This document shows positions 24,627-35,737 of a stretch of DNA of 64,000 nucleotides, piece after piece. The DNA lies in assembly GCF_009739465.1 (NCBI RefSeq), contig NZ_WHOM01000032.1:17418-81417 (forward strand), in the 5' to 3' direction. The position numbers and the translations under genes are program-made. The stretch's first letter is position 1, and the number at the start of each line of letters is the position of its first letter. This stretch comes from Streptomyces apocyni (lineage in GTDB: Bacteria; Actinomycetota; Actinomycetes; Streptomycetales; Streptomycetaceae). Below the pieces are notes generated by a model that was given only the letters and a program-made list of their open reading frames with translations, made no database searches and was not told the origin of the DNA.

Positions 24627-24658
24627 GACCCGGAGACCCGGAGACCCGGAGACCCGGA
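24627..24658. repeat. Four perfect tandem copies of GACCCGGA after ftsY
   Basis: gacccgga is repeated four times without interruption (24627-24658), beginning two bases after the ftsY stop, then gac. The octamer equals the TraB recognition sequence of the Streptomyces plasmid pSVH1 clt locus as I recall it, where direct repeats of it are bound by the DNA translocase. Such clt-like arrays have been reported in Streptomyces chromosomes. Whether it is functional here is inference. Confidence 0.85.
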
Positions 24659-24680
24659 GACGAGAAGCCGACCTGACGGA

Positions 24681-24717
24681 AAGGACCCGCCCCAGGGTGC
24701 AGCTGGGGCGGGTCCTT
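24681..24717. terminator. Bidirectional terminator between ftsY and the convergent prim-pol-like gene
   Basis: Perfect 15-bp arms aaggacccgccccag (24681-24695) and ctggggcgggtcctt (24703-24717) flank a 7-base loop, positioned between two convergent genes. Confidence 0.8.
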
Positions 24718-24728
24718 CCGGTTGTGGC

Positions 24729-25418
24729 TCAGCTGGACGTCGCTCGGCGTGGTCCTGGGGCCGGATGGCGGTGGGACGCGTACGCCAACGCGCCCAGCAG
24801 GAGCCGCGCCTGCGGTGGCCGGGTGGCCGAGTCAAGCGCCGGGGCGCGCAGCCAGCGGACCGGACCGAGGCCTCCGCGGTCCGACGGCGGCGCGGTGACG
24901 TACTCGCCCGGGCCGATGCCGCGGAGGTCGAGCTCGGCGTCGTCCCAGCCCATCCGGTAGAGCAGCGTGGGGAGTTCGGCCGCGGCGCCGGGGGCGACGA
25001 AGAACTGGGCGCGGCCCTGCGGCGTCGCCGTCACCGGCCCGAGCGGCAGGCCCATCCGCTCCAGGCGGACCAGGGCGCGGCGCCCCGCGGGCTCGGAGAC
25101 CTCCAGGACGTCGAAGGCGTCGCCGACCGGCAGCAGCACCGCGGCGCCGGGGAACTCGGACCAGGTCAGGGTGACTTCGTCGAGTGTGGCCCCGGCCGGG
25201 ATACGCGCGGCGCGGTCCAGTGGGTGGGCGCCCGGCGCCGTACAAGCGCGGTCGCCGCAGGAGCACGCCCCGGCGGCGGCACGCGCGCCGGGGACCGCGT
25301 CCCACCCCCAGAGACTGGTGAACTCCGCCACCGCGGTGCACTCCGAGGTGCGCCCGCGGCGGCGGGCGCCGGGCCTGATCTCCCGGATTCCGCGGCTGCC
25401 GCCGATCGTGAAGCCCAT
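24729..25418 (-). CDS. Bifunctional DNA primase/polymerase (prim-pol) domain-like protein
   Basis: The 229-residue protein resembles the stand-alone prim-pol-like proteins of streptomycetes. Visible features are GWDAVPGARAAAGACSCGD with a CxC and a later cysteine, HPLDRAARIPAGATLDEV, and LPVGDAFDVLEVSEPAGRRAL, where catalytic acidic residues would be expected. Whether it is an active primase is unclear; the acidic motif is weak. The ATG at 25418 is preceded by ggaggggg. It is divergent from nsdA, as in S. coelicolor as I recall, but no functional link is known. Confidence 0.7.
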   Translation of the reverse strand: MGFTIGGSRGIREIRPGARRRGRTSECTAVAEFTSLWGWDAVPGARAAAGACSCGDRACTAPGAHPLDRAARIPAGATLDEVTLTWSEFPGAAVLLPVGDAFDVLEVSEPAGRRALVRLERMGLPLGPVTATPQGRAQFFVAPGAAAELPTLLYRMGWDDAELDLRGIGPGEYVTAPPSDRGGLGPVRWLRAPALDSATRPPQARLLLGALAYASHRHPAPGPRRATSS

Positions 25419-25866
25419 GCCCCCTCCAACGGGTCGAGCGCGTCGCTGGTTACGAACCGAAGTGGACCCGTGACCCACAGTGGGCGATGCCCGTTCTGGC
25501 AGCGTCCAGGAGTGTCACGGGTGGTGCGCCGGGCCGCGTACGCCCTGGCGTGCTTCGGTCCGCCCACTCGCGGATGGCCTGTGTCAAGTGAATCGCGTGT
25601 AGCGGTTCCTGAGTTCATTCGAAGGGGTGGCGAATGGTGGCGTTTCCGCGAACCCCCTCGCCGGAGGGGTGATCGTAGGATTACTTTCGGTACACGAGCC
25701 CAGGGGATGTGCGTGCTCGTGGGTATGCCGGAGGCAAGCCGTTTTCTTGTTCGACGAGTGACAACGGGCGGACGGGAGGCCTCAAGTCACGGCATTCTGT
25801 TAGTACTTCGCGTACGAACGCGCGACATCCGCGCGGCATCCGAGCTTCAGGAATGGGGGTGTTCCA
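25419..25866. other. Divergent intergenic region upstream of nsdA
   Basis: These 448 bp hold no supported gene. The only clear element is a small hairpin (cccctc 25654-25659, gagggg 25664-25669). Promoters for nsdA and the prim-pol-like gene must lie here, but I cannot point to clear -35/-10 pairs. Confidence 0.4.
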
Positions 25867-27342
25867 GTGGGCGGCACCGGCGACAGCGTGGGAAGCGCTG
25901 ACAAGCGCCCTAACGACCAACTGACTTCGTGGTTCGTGCGGAGCGGCTGGTCCAAGGGTGAACTGGCACGCCAGGTGAACCGCAGAGCGCGCCAGATGGG
26001 CGCCAACCACATCTCCACGGACACCTCGCGCGTGCGCCGCTGGCTCGACGGCGAGCAGCCACGCGAACCCATCCCCCGCATCCTCTCCGAACTCTTCTCC
26101 GAACGCTTCGGCGCCGTCGTCGCCATCGACGACCTGGGCCTGCGCACCGCGCACCAGACGCCGTCCCTCTCCGGAGTGGACCTGCCCTGGACGGCCCCGC
26201 AAGCGGTGGAACTGATCAGCGAGTTCTCCCGCAGCGACCTGATGCTGGCGCGGCGCGGCTTCCTGGGGACGTCACTGGCCCTCGCCGCGGGCCCCGCGCT
26301 CATCGAGCCCATGCAGCGCTGGCTGGTGCCCACTCCGGTCGCGCCCGCCGCGGCCAAGGAGCCGGGGTCCCAGGCACGGCGTGGATCGCGGCTGTCGGGG
26401 CCCGAACTCGAACTCCTCGAGGCCACCACGGTCATGTTCCGCAAGTGGGACGCCCAGTGCGGCGGCGGGCTGCGCCGCAAGGCCGTCGTCGGCCAGCTCC
26501 ACGAAGTGACGGACCTGCTCCAGGAATCCCACCCGGAGGCCACCGCCAAGCGGCTCTTCAAGATCGCGGCCGAACTGGCCGAGCTGGCGGGCTGGATGAG
26601 TTACGACGTAGGGCTACAGCCCACCGCGCAGAAATACTTCGTCCTCGCCCTGCACGCCGCGAAGGAGGCGGGGGACAAGCCGCTCGGCTCGTACATCCTG
26701 TCCGGCATGAGCCGTCAGATGATCCACCTCGGACGCCCCGACGACGCGCTGGAGCTCATCCACCTCGCGCAGTACGGAAGCCGGGACTCCGCCACCGCCC
26801 GCACCCAGGCGATGCTGTATGCGATGGAGGCCCGCGCGTTCGCCAACATGGGCCACCCGAGCAAGACCAAACGCGCCGTGCGGATGGCCGAGGACAGCTT
26901 CGCCGACGCGATCGAGACGGCCGAGCAGGAGCCCGACTGGATTCGCTTCTTCTCCGAGGCCGAACTCAACGGCGAGAACTCCCACTCGTACCGCGACCTC
27001 GCCTATGTGGCCGGCCGCAGCCCCACCTACGCCTCGCTGGCCCGCCCGGTGATGGAGCGCGCCGTCGAGCTCTTCGGCAAGGACACCGAGCACCAGCGTT
27101 CGTACGCGCTGAACCTCATCGGGATGGCCACCGTGCACCTCCTGGAGCGGGAGCCCGAGCAGAGCACGGTCCTGGTCGGGGAGGCGCTGGACATCGCCAA
27201 GAAGGTCCGCTCGGAGCGGGTCAACACCCGGCTGCGTAAGACCGTCGACACGGCGCTGCGGGACTTCGGTGACGTGGCTGAGGTCATCGACCTCACCGAC
27301 CGGCTCGCCGTGCAACTGCCCGAAACCGCGGAGGCGGTCTAG
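25867..27342 (+). CDS. nsdA: NsdA, negative regulator of Streptomyces differentiation
   Basis: The 491-residue protein matches NsdA, whose loss in S. coelicolor increases sporulation and antibiotic production. The N-terminal 80 residues look like a helix-turn-helix region (SWFVRSGWSKGELARQVNRR, then STDTSRVRRWLDGEQPREPI). The rest is a helical, TPR-like repeat domain (for example QKYFVLALHAAKEAGDKPLG and ALNLIGMATVHLLEREPEQS). No enzymatic motif is seen. The GTG start lies about 8 bases after ggggg. It is followed by about 360 bp of non-coding DNA before amtB, so it is probably its own transcript. Confidence 0.92.
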   Translation: MGGTGDSVGSADKRPNDQLTSWFVRSGWSKGELARQVNRRARQMGANHISTDTSRVRRWLDGEQPREPIPRILSELFSERFGAVVAIDDLGLRTAHQTPSLSGVDLPWTAPQAVELISEFSRSDLMLARRGFLGTSLALAAGPALIEPMQRWLVPTPVAPAAAKEPGSQARRGSRLSGPELELLEATTVMFRKWDAQCGGGLRRKAVVGQLHEVTDLLQESHPEATAKRLFKIAAELAELAGWMSYDVGLQPTAQKYFVLALHAAKEAGDKPLGSYILSGMSRQMIHLGRPDDALELIHLAQYGSRDSATARTQAMLYAMEARAFANMGHPSKTKRAVRMAEDSFADAIETAEQEPDWIRFFSEAELNGENSHSYRDLAYVAGRSPTYASLARPVMERAVELFGKDTEHQRSYALNLIGMATVHLLEREPEQSTVLVGEALDIAKKVRSERVNTRLRKTVDTALRDFGDVAEVIDLTDRLAVQLPETAEAV

Positions 27343-27561
27343 GGACCCTCACACTCCGGCCGCGGCTCGCCGTCCCGAACAGCCCGACTCGGCTCCCCCG
27401 CCAAGTCATTCGGACGGCCAGCCGCGGTCGGTCCCCTCTTTGCGCCTAAACCGGCGCCGCTCTCGCGGACGTGGTTGCTCGCCGTTGGGGTCCTCAATTG
27501 ATGGTTGCGGTTGGGGAGGGTATGTCCGAGGCGGGAGCCTTCGGGCGCGGTTCACTGGGGC

Positions 27562-27597
27562 GTAACACGTAGGCCGTGTTCGTCACTGGCCCGAAAC
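27562..27597 (+). promoter_or_regulatory. GlnR-type binding site upstream of amtB
   Basis: gtcac-tggccc-gaaac (27582-27597) fits the GlnR half-site pattern gTnAC-n6-GaAAC exactly. An upstream gtaac (27562-27566) gives a weaker second site with slightly short spacing. In streptomycetes GlnR activates amtB-glnK-glnD under nitrogen limitation. The rest of 27343-27706 holds no supported gene. Confidence 0.75.
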
Positions 27598-27706
27598 ATC
27601 GAGGGGCATCGACGGAAACGGCGCTGCGCCAGTCTCCTCAGCACAGTCGGCCCACCCCTTCAGAAGCATCCGCACGGGCCGTTCGCGATCACGAGGAGAC
27701 TCGGCC

Positions 27707-29331
<1,625 letters not shown>

Positions 29332-29370
29332 CCGACACGGACAGACAGCAGATCGACAAGGAGTCGCTGG

Positions 29371-31833
29371 GTGACGGGTGTGGACGTGACTACGGGAACG
29401 GAAGACACAGGCAGTACGGAACCCAGCGGCTACGCGGCGGCCCGGCTGCGCCTCCTCCAAGGAGAGGCGCGGTCCGGGCCGCCGCGCCGTGCGGCGCTGG
29501 CCGAACTCACCGACGGCTGGCTCACCCGGCTGTTCGCCGCCGCGGCGGCCGACACCCGGGGCATGGCACTCGTCGCCGTCGGCGGGTACGGGCGCGGTGA
29601 GCTGTCACCGCGCAGCGACCTGGACCTGCTCCTGCTGCACGACGGCAGCGCGGACCCGGGCACCGTCGCCTCGGTCGCGGACCAGATCTGGTACCCGGTC
29701 TGGGACCTGGGGCTGGCCCTCGACCACTCGGTCCGTACTCCCGCCGAGGCGCGCAAGACCGCGGGCGACGACCTCAAGGTGCAGCTCGGCCTCCTCGACG
29801 CCCGGCACCTCGCCGGGGACCTGGGCGTGACCGCCGGACTGCGCACCGCGGTCCTCGCGGACTGGCGCAACCAGGCCCCCAAACGGCTGCCCGCCCTGCG
29901 GGAGCTCTGCGAGGCACGGGCCGAGCGCCAGGGCGAGCTGCAGTTCCTGCTCGAACCCGACCTCAAGGAGGCCAGGGGCGGCCTCCGGGATGTCACCGCC
30001 CTGCGCGCCGTCGCCGCCTCCTGGCTGGCCGACGCCCCGCGCGCCGGGCTCGCCGACGCCACCAGGCGGCTGCTCGACGTACGGGACGCCCTGCACCTGG
30101 GCACCGGGCGCGCCACCGACCGGCTCTCCCTCCAGGAGCAGGACCAGGTCGCGGCCGGTCTCGGCCTGCTGGACGCGGACACGCTGCTCCGCCAGGTGTA
30201 CGAGGCCGCCCGGACCATCTCGTACGCGAGCGACGTCACCTGGCGCGAGGTCGACCGGGTGCTGCGCTCACGCGCGGCCAGGCCACGGCTGCGGAAGCTG
30301 CTCGGCGCGGGCAAGGCGGCGCCCGAACGGACCCCGCTGGCCGAGGGCGTCGTAGAGCAGGACGGCGAGGTGGTGCTGGCGCGCACGGCGCGGCCCGAGC
30401 GGGATCCGGTGCTGCCCCTGCGGGCCGCCGCCGCTGCCGCGCAGGCCGGTCTGCCGCTGTCCCCGCACGCCGTACGCCGCCTCGCGGGCGCCGTACGCCC
30501 GCTGCCGACCCCCTGGCCCGCCGAGGCCCGGGAGCAACTGGTGACCCTGCTGGGCGCGGGCCGCAGCACCGTCGAGGTGTGGGAGGCACTGGAGGCCGAA
30601 GGCCTGATCACCCGGGTGCTGCCGGACTGGGAGCGGGTGCGCTGCCGCCCCCAGCGCAACCCCGTACACACCTGGACCGTCGACCGGCACCTGGTGGAGA
30701 CGGCGGTACGCGCCGCCGAACTGACCCGTCGCGTCGGACGGCCCGACCTGTTGCTGGTCGCGGCCCTGCTGCACGACATCGGCAAGGGCTGGCCGGGCGA
30801 CCACTCGGTGGCGGGCGAGACCATCGCCCGCGACGTGGCGGCGCGGATCGGCTTCGACCGGGCCGATGTGGCCCAGCTCGCCTGTCTCGTACGGCACCAT
30901 CTGCTGCTCGTCGAGACGGCGACCCGGCGCGATCTGGACGATCCGGCGACCGTCGGCGCTGTCGCGGCGGCGGTCGGTTCCGTATCGACGCTGGAGCTGC
31001 TGCACGCGCTCACCGAGGCGGACGCGCTGGCGACCGGGCCCGCCGCCTGGTCGTCGTGGCGCGGGTCCCTGGTGGCCGACCTGGTCAAGCGGGTGACGGC
31101 GGTCCTGGACGGGGAGGCCGTGGAACCACCCGAGGCCGCGGTGCCGACCGCCGAGCAGGAGCGGCTCGCCGTCGAGGCGTTCCGCACGGGCGGTCCCGTC
31201 CTCGCGCTGCGGGCGCACCCGGAGGCCCCGGGCGCGGACGCGGGCGCGGACGACGATCCCGAGCCGCTCGGTGTCGAGCTGCTGATCGCGGTCCCGGACC
31301 AGCCCGGGGTGCTGCCCGCGGTGGCGGGGGTGCTGGCGTTGCACCGGCTGACCGTGCGTACCGCGGAGGTGCGCGGTCTTGAGCTGCCGGACGGTCTGGG
31401 CAAGGAGGTGCTGTTGCTGGACTGGCGGGTGGCGGCGGAGTACGGGTCGCTACCGCAGGCCGCGCGGCTCCGGGCGGATCTCGTACGGGCCCTCGACGGG
31501 TCGCTCGACATCCCGGCCCGGCTGGCCGAGCGCGAGGCGGCGTACCCGCGGCGCCGGGGCGTCTCGGCGCCGCCGCCGCGCGTGACGGTGGCCCCGGCCG
31601 GGTCGCGACTGGCGACGGTGATCGAGGTACGGGCCCAGGACGCACCAGGGCTGCTGCACCGGATCGGGCGGGCGCTGGAGGGGGCGGACGTACGGGTGCG
31701 GAGCGCCCATGTCTCGACGCTCGGCGCGAACGCGGTGGATGCTTTCTATGTCACAGGCCCGGACGGTGCACCCCTGCCGGGCGAGGAGGCGGCGACGCTG
31801 GCCCAGGCACTGGAGGGTACGTTTCGGGGCTGA
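29371..31833 (+). CDS. glnD: PII nucleotidylyltransferase GlnD
   Basis: The 820-residue protein has the GlnD domain order: nucleotidyltransferase with GGYGRGELSPRSDLD near 70, a helical linker, an HD hydrolase domain with VAALLHDIGKGWPGDHS near 470, and two C-terminal ACT domains (from about 635 and 750). It modifies and demodifies GlnK; in streptomycetes the modification is adenylylation. The GTG start has aaggag 7 bases upstream. It completes the amtB operon and is followed by a long inverted repeat. Confidence 0.95.
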   Translation: MTGVDVTTGTEDTGSTEPSGYAAARLRLLQGEARSGPPRRAALAELTDGWLTRLFAAAAADTRGMALVAVGGYGRGELSPRSDLDLLLLHDGSADPGTVASVADQIWYPVWDLGLALDHSVRTPAEARKTAGDDLKVQLGLLDARHLAGDLGVTAGLRTAVLADWRNQAPKRLPALRELCEARAERQGELQFLLEPDLKEARGGLRDVTALRAVAASWLADAPRAGLADATRRLLDVRDALHLGTGRATDRLSLQEQDQVAAGLGLLDADTLLRQVYEAARTISYASDVTWREVDRVLRSRAARPRLRKLLGAGKAAPERTPLAEGVVEQDGEVVLARTARPERDPVLPLRAAAAAAQAGLPLSPHAVRRLAGAVRPLPTPWPAEAREQLVTLLGAGRSTVEVWEALEAEGLITRVLPDWERVRCRPQRNPVHTWTVDRHLVETAVRAAELTRRVGRPDLLLVAALLHDIGKGWPGDHSVAGETIARDVAARIGFDRADVAQLACLVRHHLLLVETATRRDLDDPATVGAVAAAVGSVSTLELLHALTEADALATGPAAWSSWRGSLVADLVKRVTAVLDGEAVEPPEAAVPTAEQERLAVEAFRTGGPVLALRAHPEAPGADAGADDDPEPLGVELLIAVPDQPGVLPAVAGVLALHRLTVRTAEVRGLELPDGLGKEVLLLDWRVAAEYGSLPQAARLRADLVRALDGSLDIPARLAEREAAYPRRRGVSAPPPRVTVAPAGSRLATVIEVRAQDAPGLLHRIGRALEGADVRVRSAHVSTLGANAVDAFYVTGPDGAPLPGEEAATLAQALEGTFRG

Positions 31834-31917
31834 GGCCAGGGAGCTTCCTTTCCCCCGCCCCGCCCCTGCCCGTATCGGGGGGCAAACCCCCAGACCCCGA
31901 ATCGCCCTTCGGGCTGG

Positions 31918-31966
31918 TCCTCAATCGCCGGACGGGCTCAAATTGAGCCCGTCCGGCGATTGAGGA
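31918..31966. terminator. 24-bp perfect inverted repeat after glnD
   Basis: Arms 31918-31941 and 31943-31966 pair perfectly around a single base, with core cgccggacgggctcaa. It lies in the 296-bp gap between glnD and ffh. The same type of sequence is dispersed in many Streptomyces intergenic regions, as I recall, so it is both a likely terminator and a repeated element. Confidence 0.7.
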
Positions 31967-32129
31967 CTCTCGGGAAGGGGCGGGGCGGGGACAGAGCCCT
32001 GGCGCGCGCTACCGCGAACCGCACCGGAACCAGACCAGCACACCCCGCGGTGGAGACCCCACCGCCAGCGGCCAGATACCCTGGAGGGCGTCTGTCCGCC
32101 CGCACCCGACCCGAGGATCTGCGACCGCC

Positions 32130-33677
32130 GTGTTCGATACTCTTTCCGATCGCCTCGCAGCGACTTTCAAGAACCTTCGCGGCAAGGGGCGCCTCAGCGA
32201 GGCGGACATCGATGCCACGGCGCGTGAAATCCGTATCGCGCTCCTTGAGGCGGACGTCGCCCTCCCCGTCGTCCGGTCCTTCATCAAGCAGGTCAAGGAA
32301 CGGGCAGCGGGGGCTGAGGTCTCGCAGGCCCTCAATCCGGCCCAACAAGTGATCAAGATCGTCAACGAGGAGCTCGTCGGCATCCTCGGTGGCGAGACCC
32401 GCCGCCTGCGCTTCGCCAAGAACCCGCCCACCGTGATCATGCTCGCGGGTCTGCAGGGTGCCGGTAAGACGACGCTGGCCGGAAAGCTGGGCCGGTGGCT
32501 CAAGGGCCAGGGCCACTCGCCGCTGCTCGTCGCCTGTGACCTACAGCGTCCGAACGCCGTGAACCAGCTGAGCGTCGTCGCCGAGCGCGCGGGCGTCGCG
32601 GTGTACGCGCCACAGCCGGGTAACGGCGTCGGCGACCCGGTCCAGGTCGCCAAGGACTCCATCGAGTTCGCCCGGACGAAGGTCCACGACGTCGTCATCG
32701 TCGACACCGCCGGACGCCTCGGCATCGACCAGGAGCTGATGCAGCAGGCCGCGGACATCCGCGACGCCGTCAGCCCGGACGAGGTCCTCTTCGTCGTCGA
32801 CGCGATGATCGGTCAGGACGCGGTCAACACCGCCGAGGCCTTCCGCGACGGCGTCGGTTTCGACGGCGTCGTGCTGTCCAAGCTGGACGGCGACGCCCGT
32901 GGTGGTGCCGCGCTCTCCATCGCGCACGTCACCGGCCGCCAGATCATGTTCGCCTCCAACGGCGAGAAGCTGGACGACTTCGACGCGTTCCACCCGGACC
33001 GCATGGCGTCCCGCATCCTCGGCATGGGCGACATGCTCAGCCTCATCGAGAAGGCCGAGCAGACCTTCAGCCAGGCCGAGGCCGAGAAGATGGCGGCCAA
33101 GCTCCAGAAGGGCCCCAAGGAGTTCACGCTCGACGACTTCCTGGCTCAGATGGAGCAGGTCAGGAAGATGGGCAGCATCAGCAAGCTGCTCGGCATGCTT
33201 CCCGGCATGGGGGAGATGAAGAGCCAGATCGACAATCTCGACGAGCGGGACGTGGACCGCACCGCGGCGATCATCAAGTCGATGACCCCGGCCGAGCGTG
33301 ACCAGCCGACGATCATCAACGGCTCGCGCCGGGCCCGTATCGCCAAGGGCTCGGGCGTCGAGGTCAGCGCGGTGAAGAACCTGGTCGAGCGGTTCTTCGA
33401 GGCTCGCAAGATGATGTCGAAGATGGCTCAGGGCGGCGGTATGCCGGGGATGCCTGGTATGCCGGGCATGGGTGGCGGCCCGGGTCGGCAGAAGAAGAAG
33501 CAGAAGCAGGCCAAGGGCAAGCAGCGCTCCGGTAACCCGATGAAGCGCAAGCAGCAGGAGCTGGAGGCGGCCAAGCGCCGCGAGGAGCAGGCCGGGGCGG
33601 GCGGCGCGTTCGGTCTGCCGGGCGGGGAGCAGCAGAAGGACTTCGAGCTCCCGGACGAGTTCAAGAAGTTCATGTGA
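32130..33677 (+). CDS. ffh: Signal recognition particle protein Ffh
   Basis: Ffh is the SRP54 GTPase that binds signal peptides and 4.5S RNA. The 515-residue protein has the N domain (MFDTLSDRLAATFKNLRGKG), the G domain with GLQGAGKTTLAGKLG, DTAGRLGIDQEL and LSKLDGDARGG, and the methionine-rich M domain from about 325 (LGMLPGMGEMKSQ; then MPGMPGMPGMGGG). The lysine-rich tail is usual for streptomycetes. The GTG start matches the family N-terminus. A strong hairpin follows. Confidence 0.96.
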   Translation: MFDTLSDRLAATFKNLRGKGRLSEADIDATAREIRIALLEADVALPVVRSFIKQVKERAAGAEVSQALNPAQQVIKIVNEELVGILGGETRRLRFAKNPPTVIMLAGLQGAGKTTLAGKLGRWLKGQGHSPLLVACDLQRPNAVNQLSVVAERAGVAVYAPQPGNGVGDPVQVAKDSIEFARTKVHDVVIVDTAGRLGIDQELMQQAADIRDAVSPDEVLFVVDAMIGQDAVNTAEAFRDGVGFDGVVLSKLDGDARGGAALSIAHVTGRQIMFASNGEKLDDFDAFHPDRMASRILGMGDMLSLIEKAEQTFSQAEAEKMAAKLQKGPKEFTLDDFLAQMEQVRKMGSISKLLGMLPGMGEMKSQIDNLDERDVDRTAAIIKSMTPAERDQPTIINGSRRARIAKGSGVEVSAVKNLVERFFEARKMMSKMAQGGGMPGMPGMPGMGGGPGRQKKKQKQAKGKQRSGNPMKRKQQELEAAKRREEQAGAGGAFGLPGGEQQKDFELPDEFKKFM

Positions 33678-33714
33678 CGTCACGACGTTCATGTGACGTA
33701 GCAGCGTGATCTGC

Positions 33715-33752
33715 GCGTAAGGGGCGCCCTCCAGGAGGGGCGCCCCTTACGC
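33715..33752 (+). terminator. Terminator after ffh
   Basis: Perfect 15-bp arms gcgtaaggggcgccc (33715-33729) and gggcgccccttacgc (33738-33752) with an 8-base loop, 37 bases past the ffh stop. Confidence 0.8.
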
Positions 33753-33766
33753 GTACCCATGGCGTA

Positions 33767-35728
33767 GTGAACATGCCGGGAATGTCCCGTACGCCAATAA
33801 TGGCCAGCGTGACCAGTCCCGTGCCCCCGCGCGACCGCACCGACCAGCCGTGGCGCTCCGAGGGAGCACCGCCGCCCCCGCCGCAGAAGCGGAAGATGCG
33901 CTGGGGCGCTCTGATCCTGACCGCGCTGCTCGTCTACCTCGCCACCAATGTGGTGCTCTCGTTCTTCGGTGATGACGCGCCCAGGACCATCTCGTACACC
34001 GAGTTCAGCAGCCAGGTCACCGCGGGCAACGTCGCGAAGATCCACGCCAAGGGCGACCAGATCCAGGGTGACCTGAAGCAGGCCGCGGACGTGCCCGGTG
34101 ACGACAACGGCACCTACGACCGGTTCACCACCCAGCGCCCCAGCTTCGCCGACGACAACCTCTGGGACGAGTTGACCGAGCACGAGGTCGAGGTCGCCGC
34201 TGAGCCGGTGTTCGAGGAGCCCAGCCTGCTCAGCAATCTGCTGATCGCGCTGCTGCCGATCCTGCTCCTGGTGGCCCTGTGGGTGTTCGTGGCCCGGCGG
34301 ATGGCGGCGGGCATGGGCGGCGCCGGAGGCATGCTCGGCCGTAAGGCTCCGCCCAAGCCGATCGAGATGGAGTCCGGCAAGCGCACCACCTTCGAGGACG
34401 TCGCCGGGATCGACGAGGTGGAGGGCGAGCTCAACGACGTCGTCGACTTCCTCAGGAATCCCGACTCCTACCGCAAGATGGGCGCGAAGATGCCGCGCGG
34501 TGTCCTGCTGGCCGGTGCGCCCGGAACCGGCAAGACGCTGCTCGCGCGGGCGGTCGCGGGCGAAGCCGGAGTGCCCTTCTTCTCGGCCTCCGCGTCGGAG
34601 TTCATCGAGATGATCGTGGGCGTGGGCGCCTCGCGGGTACGGGAGCTGTTCGCGGAGGCCCGCAAGGTGGCACCGGCGATCATCTTCATCGACGAGATCG
34701 ACACCATCGGCCGGGCCCGTGGCGGCGGCTCCGGCATGGGCGGACACGACGAGCGCGAGCAGACCCTCAACCAGATCCTCACCGAGATGGACGGCTTCTC
34801 CGGCTCCGAGGGCGTGGTCGTGGTCGCCGCCACCAACCGCGCGGACGTCCTGGACCCGGCCCTGACCCGCCCCGGCCGGTTCGACCGTACGGTCCAGGTC
34901 AGCCCGCCCGACCGCGGCGGACGCGAGGCCATCCTGCGGATTCACACCCGCGGGATCCCGCTGGCCGAGGACGTCGACCTCGCCCAGGTCGCCCGTACGA
35001 CACCGGGAATGACCGGTGCGGACCTCGCCAACCTGGCCAACGAGGCGGCCCTGATCGCGGTCAAGCGGAACCGGCGGGAGGTCACCCAGTCCGACCTCTC
35101 CGACGCCCTGGAGAAGGTCCAGCTCGGCGCCGAACGCCCGCTGGTCATGTCCGACGAGGACCGCCGCCGTACCGCCTACCACGAGAGCGGCCACGCGCTG
35201 CTCGGCATGCTGCAACCTGGCGCCGACCCGGTCCGCAAGATCACCATCGTGCCGCGGGGGCGGGCGCTCGGGGTGACGCTGTCGACGCCCGAGGCCGACA
35301 AGTACGCGTACACCGAGGACTATCTGCGGGGGCGCATCATCGGCGCGCTGGGCGGGATGGCGGCCGAGCATGTGGTCTTCGACGTCATCACGACGGGTGC
35401 TGAGAACGACCTCGAACAAGTCACCGCCATCGCCCGGGGCATGGTGGCGCGCTGGGGCATGAGCCAGCGGGTGGGTCGGCTGTCCGCGCTGCCGAACAAC
35501 GGACAGCAGCAGCCGTACGGTCTGGCGGCGGCTCCGGCGACGCTCGACGTGGTGGACCACGAGATGCGGCGCATCGTCGACGAGTGCTACGAGAGCGCCT
35601 GCGACCAACTGCGGGAGAACCGGGGGCGGCTGGACGCGCTGGCGACGGCGTTGCTGGCGAACGAGACCCTGGAGGAGGCGGAGGCGTACCGCGCGGCGGG
35701 CATCACCCGGATGACGAAGGACACGTGA
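33767..35728 (+). CDS. FtsH-like membrane AAA+ metalloprotease (paralogue)
   Basis: The 653-residue protein has an N-terminal membrane helix ([19 protein letters not shown]), an extracytoplasmic domain, a second helix ([19 protein letters not shown]), an AAA+ module ([33 protein letters not shown]) and a zinc protease domain with HESGH and a third ligand in [12 protein letters not shown]. FtsH degrades membrane and short-lived proteins. Streptomycetes have another FtsH elsewhere, so this is probably the second copy. The start is uncertain: GTG 33767, ATG 33773 and ATG 33782 are all in frame and none has a good ribosome site. Confidence 0.9.
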   Translation: MNMPGMSRTPIMASVTSPVPPRDRTDQPWRSEGAPPPPPQKRKMRWGALILTALLVYLATNVVLSFFGDDAPRTISYTEFSSQVTAGNVAKIHAKGDQIQGDLKQAADVPGDDNGTYDRFTTQRPSFADDNLWDELTEHEVEVAAEPVFEEPSLLSNLLIALLPILLLVALWVFVARRMAAGMGGAGGMLGRKAPPKPIEMESGKRTTFEDVAGIDEVEGELNDVVDFLRNPDSYRKMGAKMPRGVLLAGAPGTGKTLLARAVAGEAGVPFFSASASEFIEMIVGVGASRVRELFAEARKVAPAIIFIDEIDTIGRARGGGSGMGGHDEREQTLNQILTEMDGFSGSEGVVVVAATNRADVLDPALTRPGRFDRTVQVSPPDRGGREAILRIHTRGIPLAEDVDLAQVARTTPGMTGADLANLANEAALIAVKRNRREVTQSDLSDALEKVQLGAERPLVMSDEDRRRTAYHESGHALLGMLQPGADPVRKITIVPRGRALGVTLSTPEADKYAYTEDYLRGRIIGALGGMAAEHVVFDVITTGAENDLEQVTAIARGMVARWGMSQRVGRLSALPNNGQQQPYGLAAAPATLDVVDHEMRRIVDECYESACDQLRENRGRLDALATALLANETLEEAEAYRAAGITRMTKDT

Positions 35729-35737
35729 GGGCCTGGC

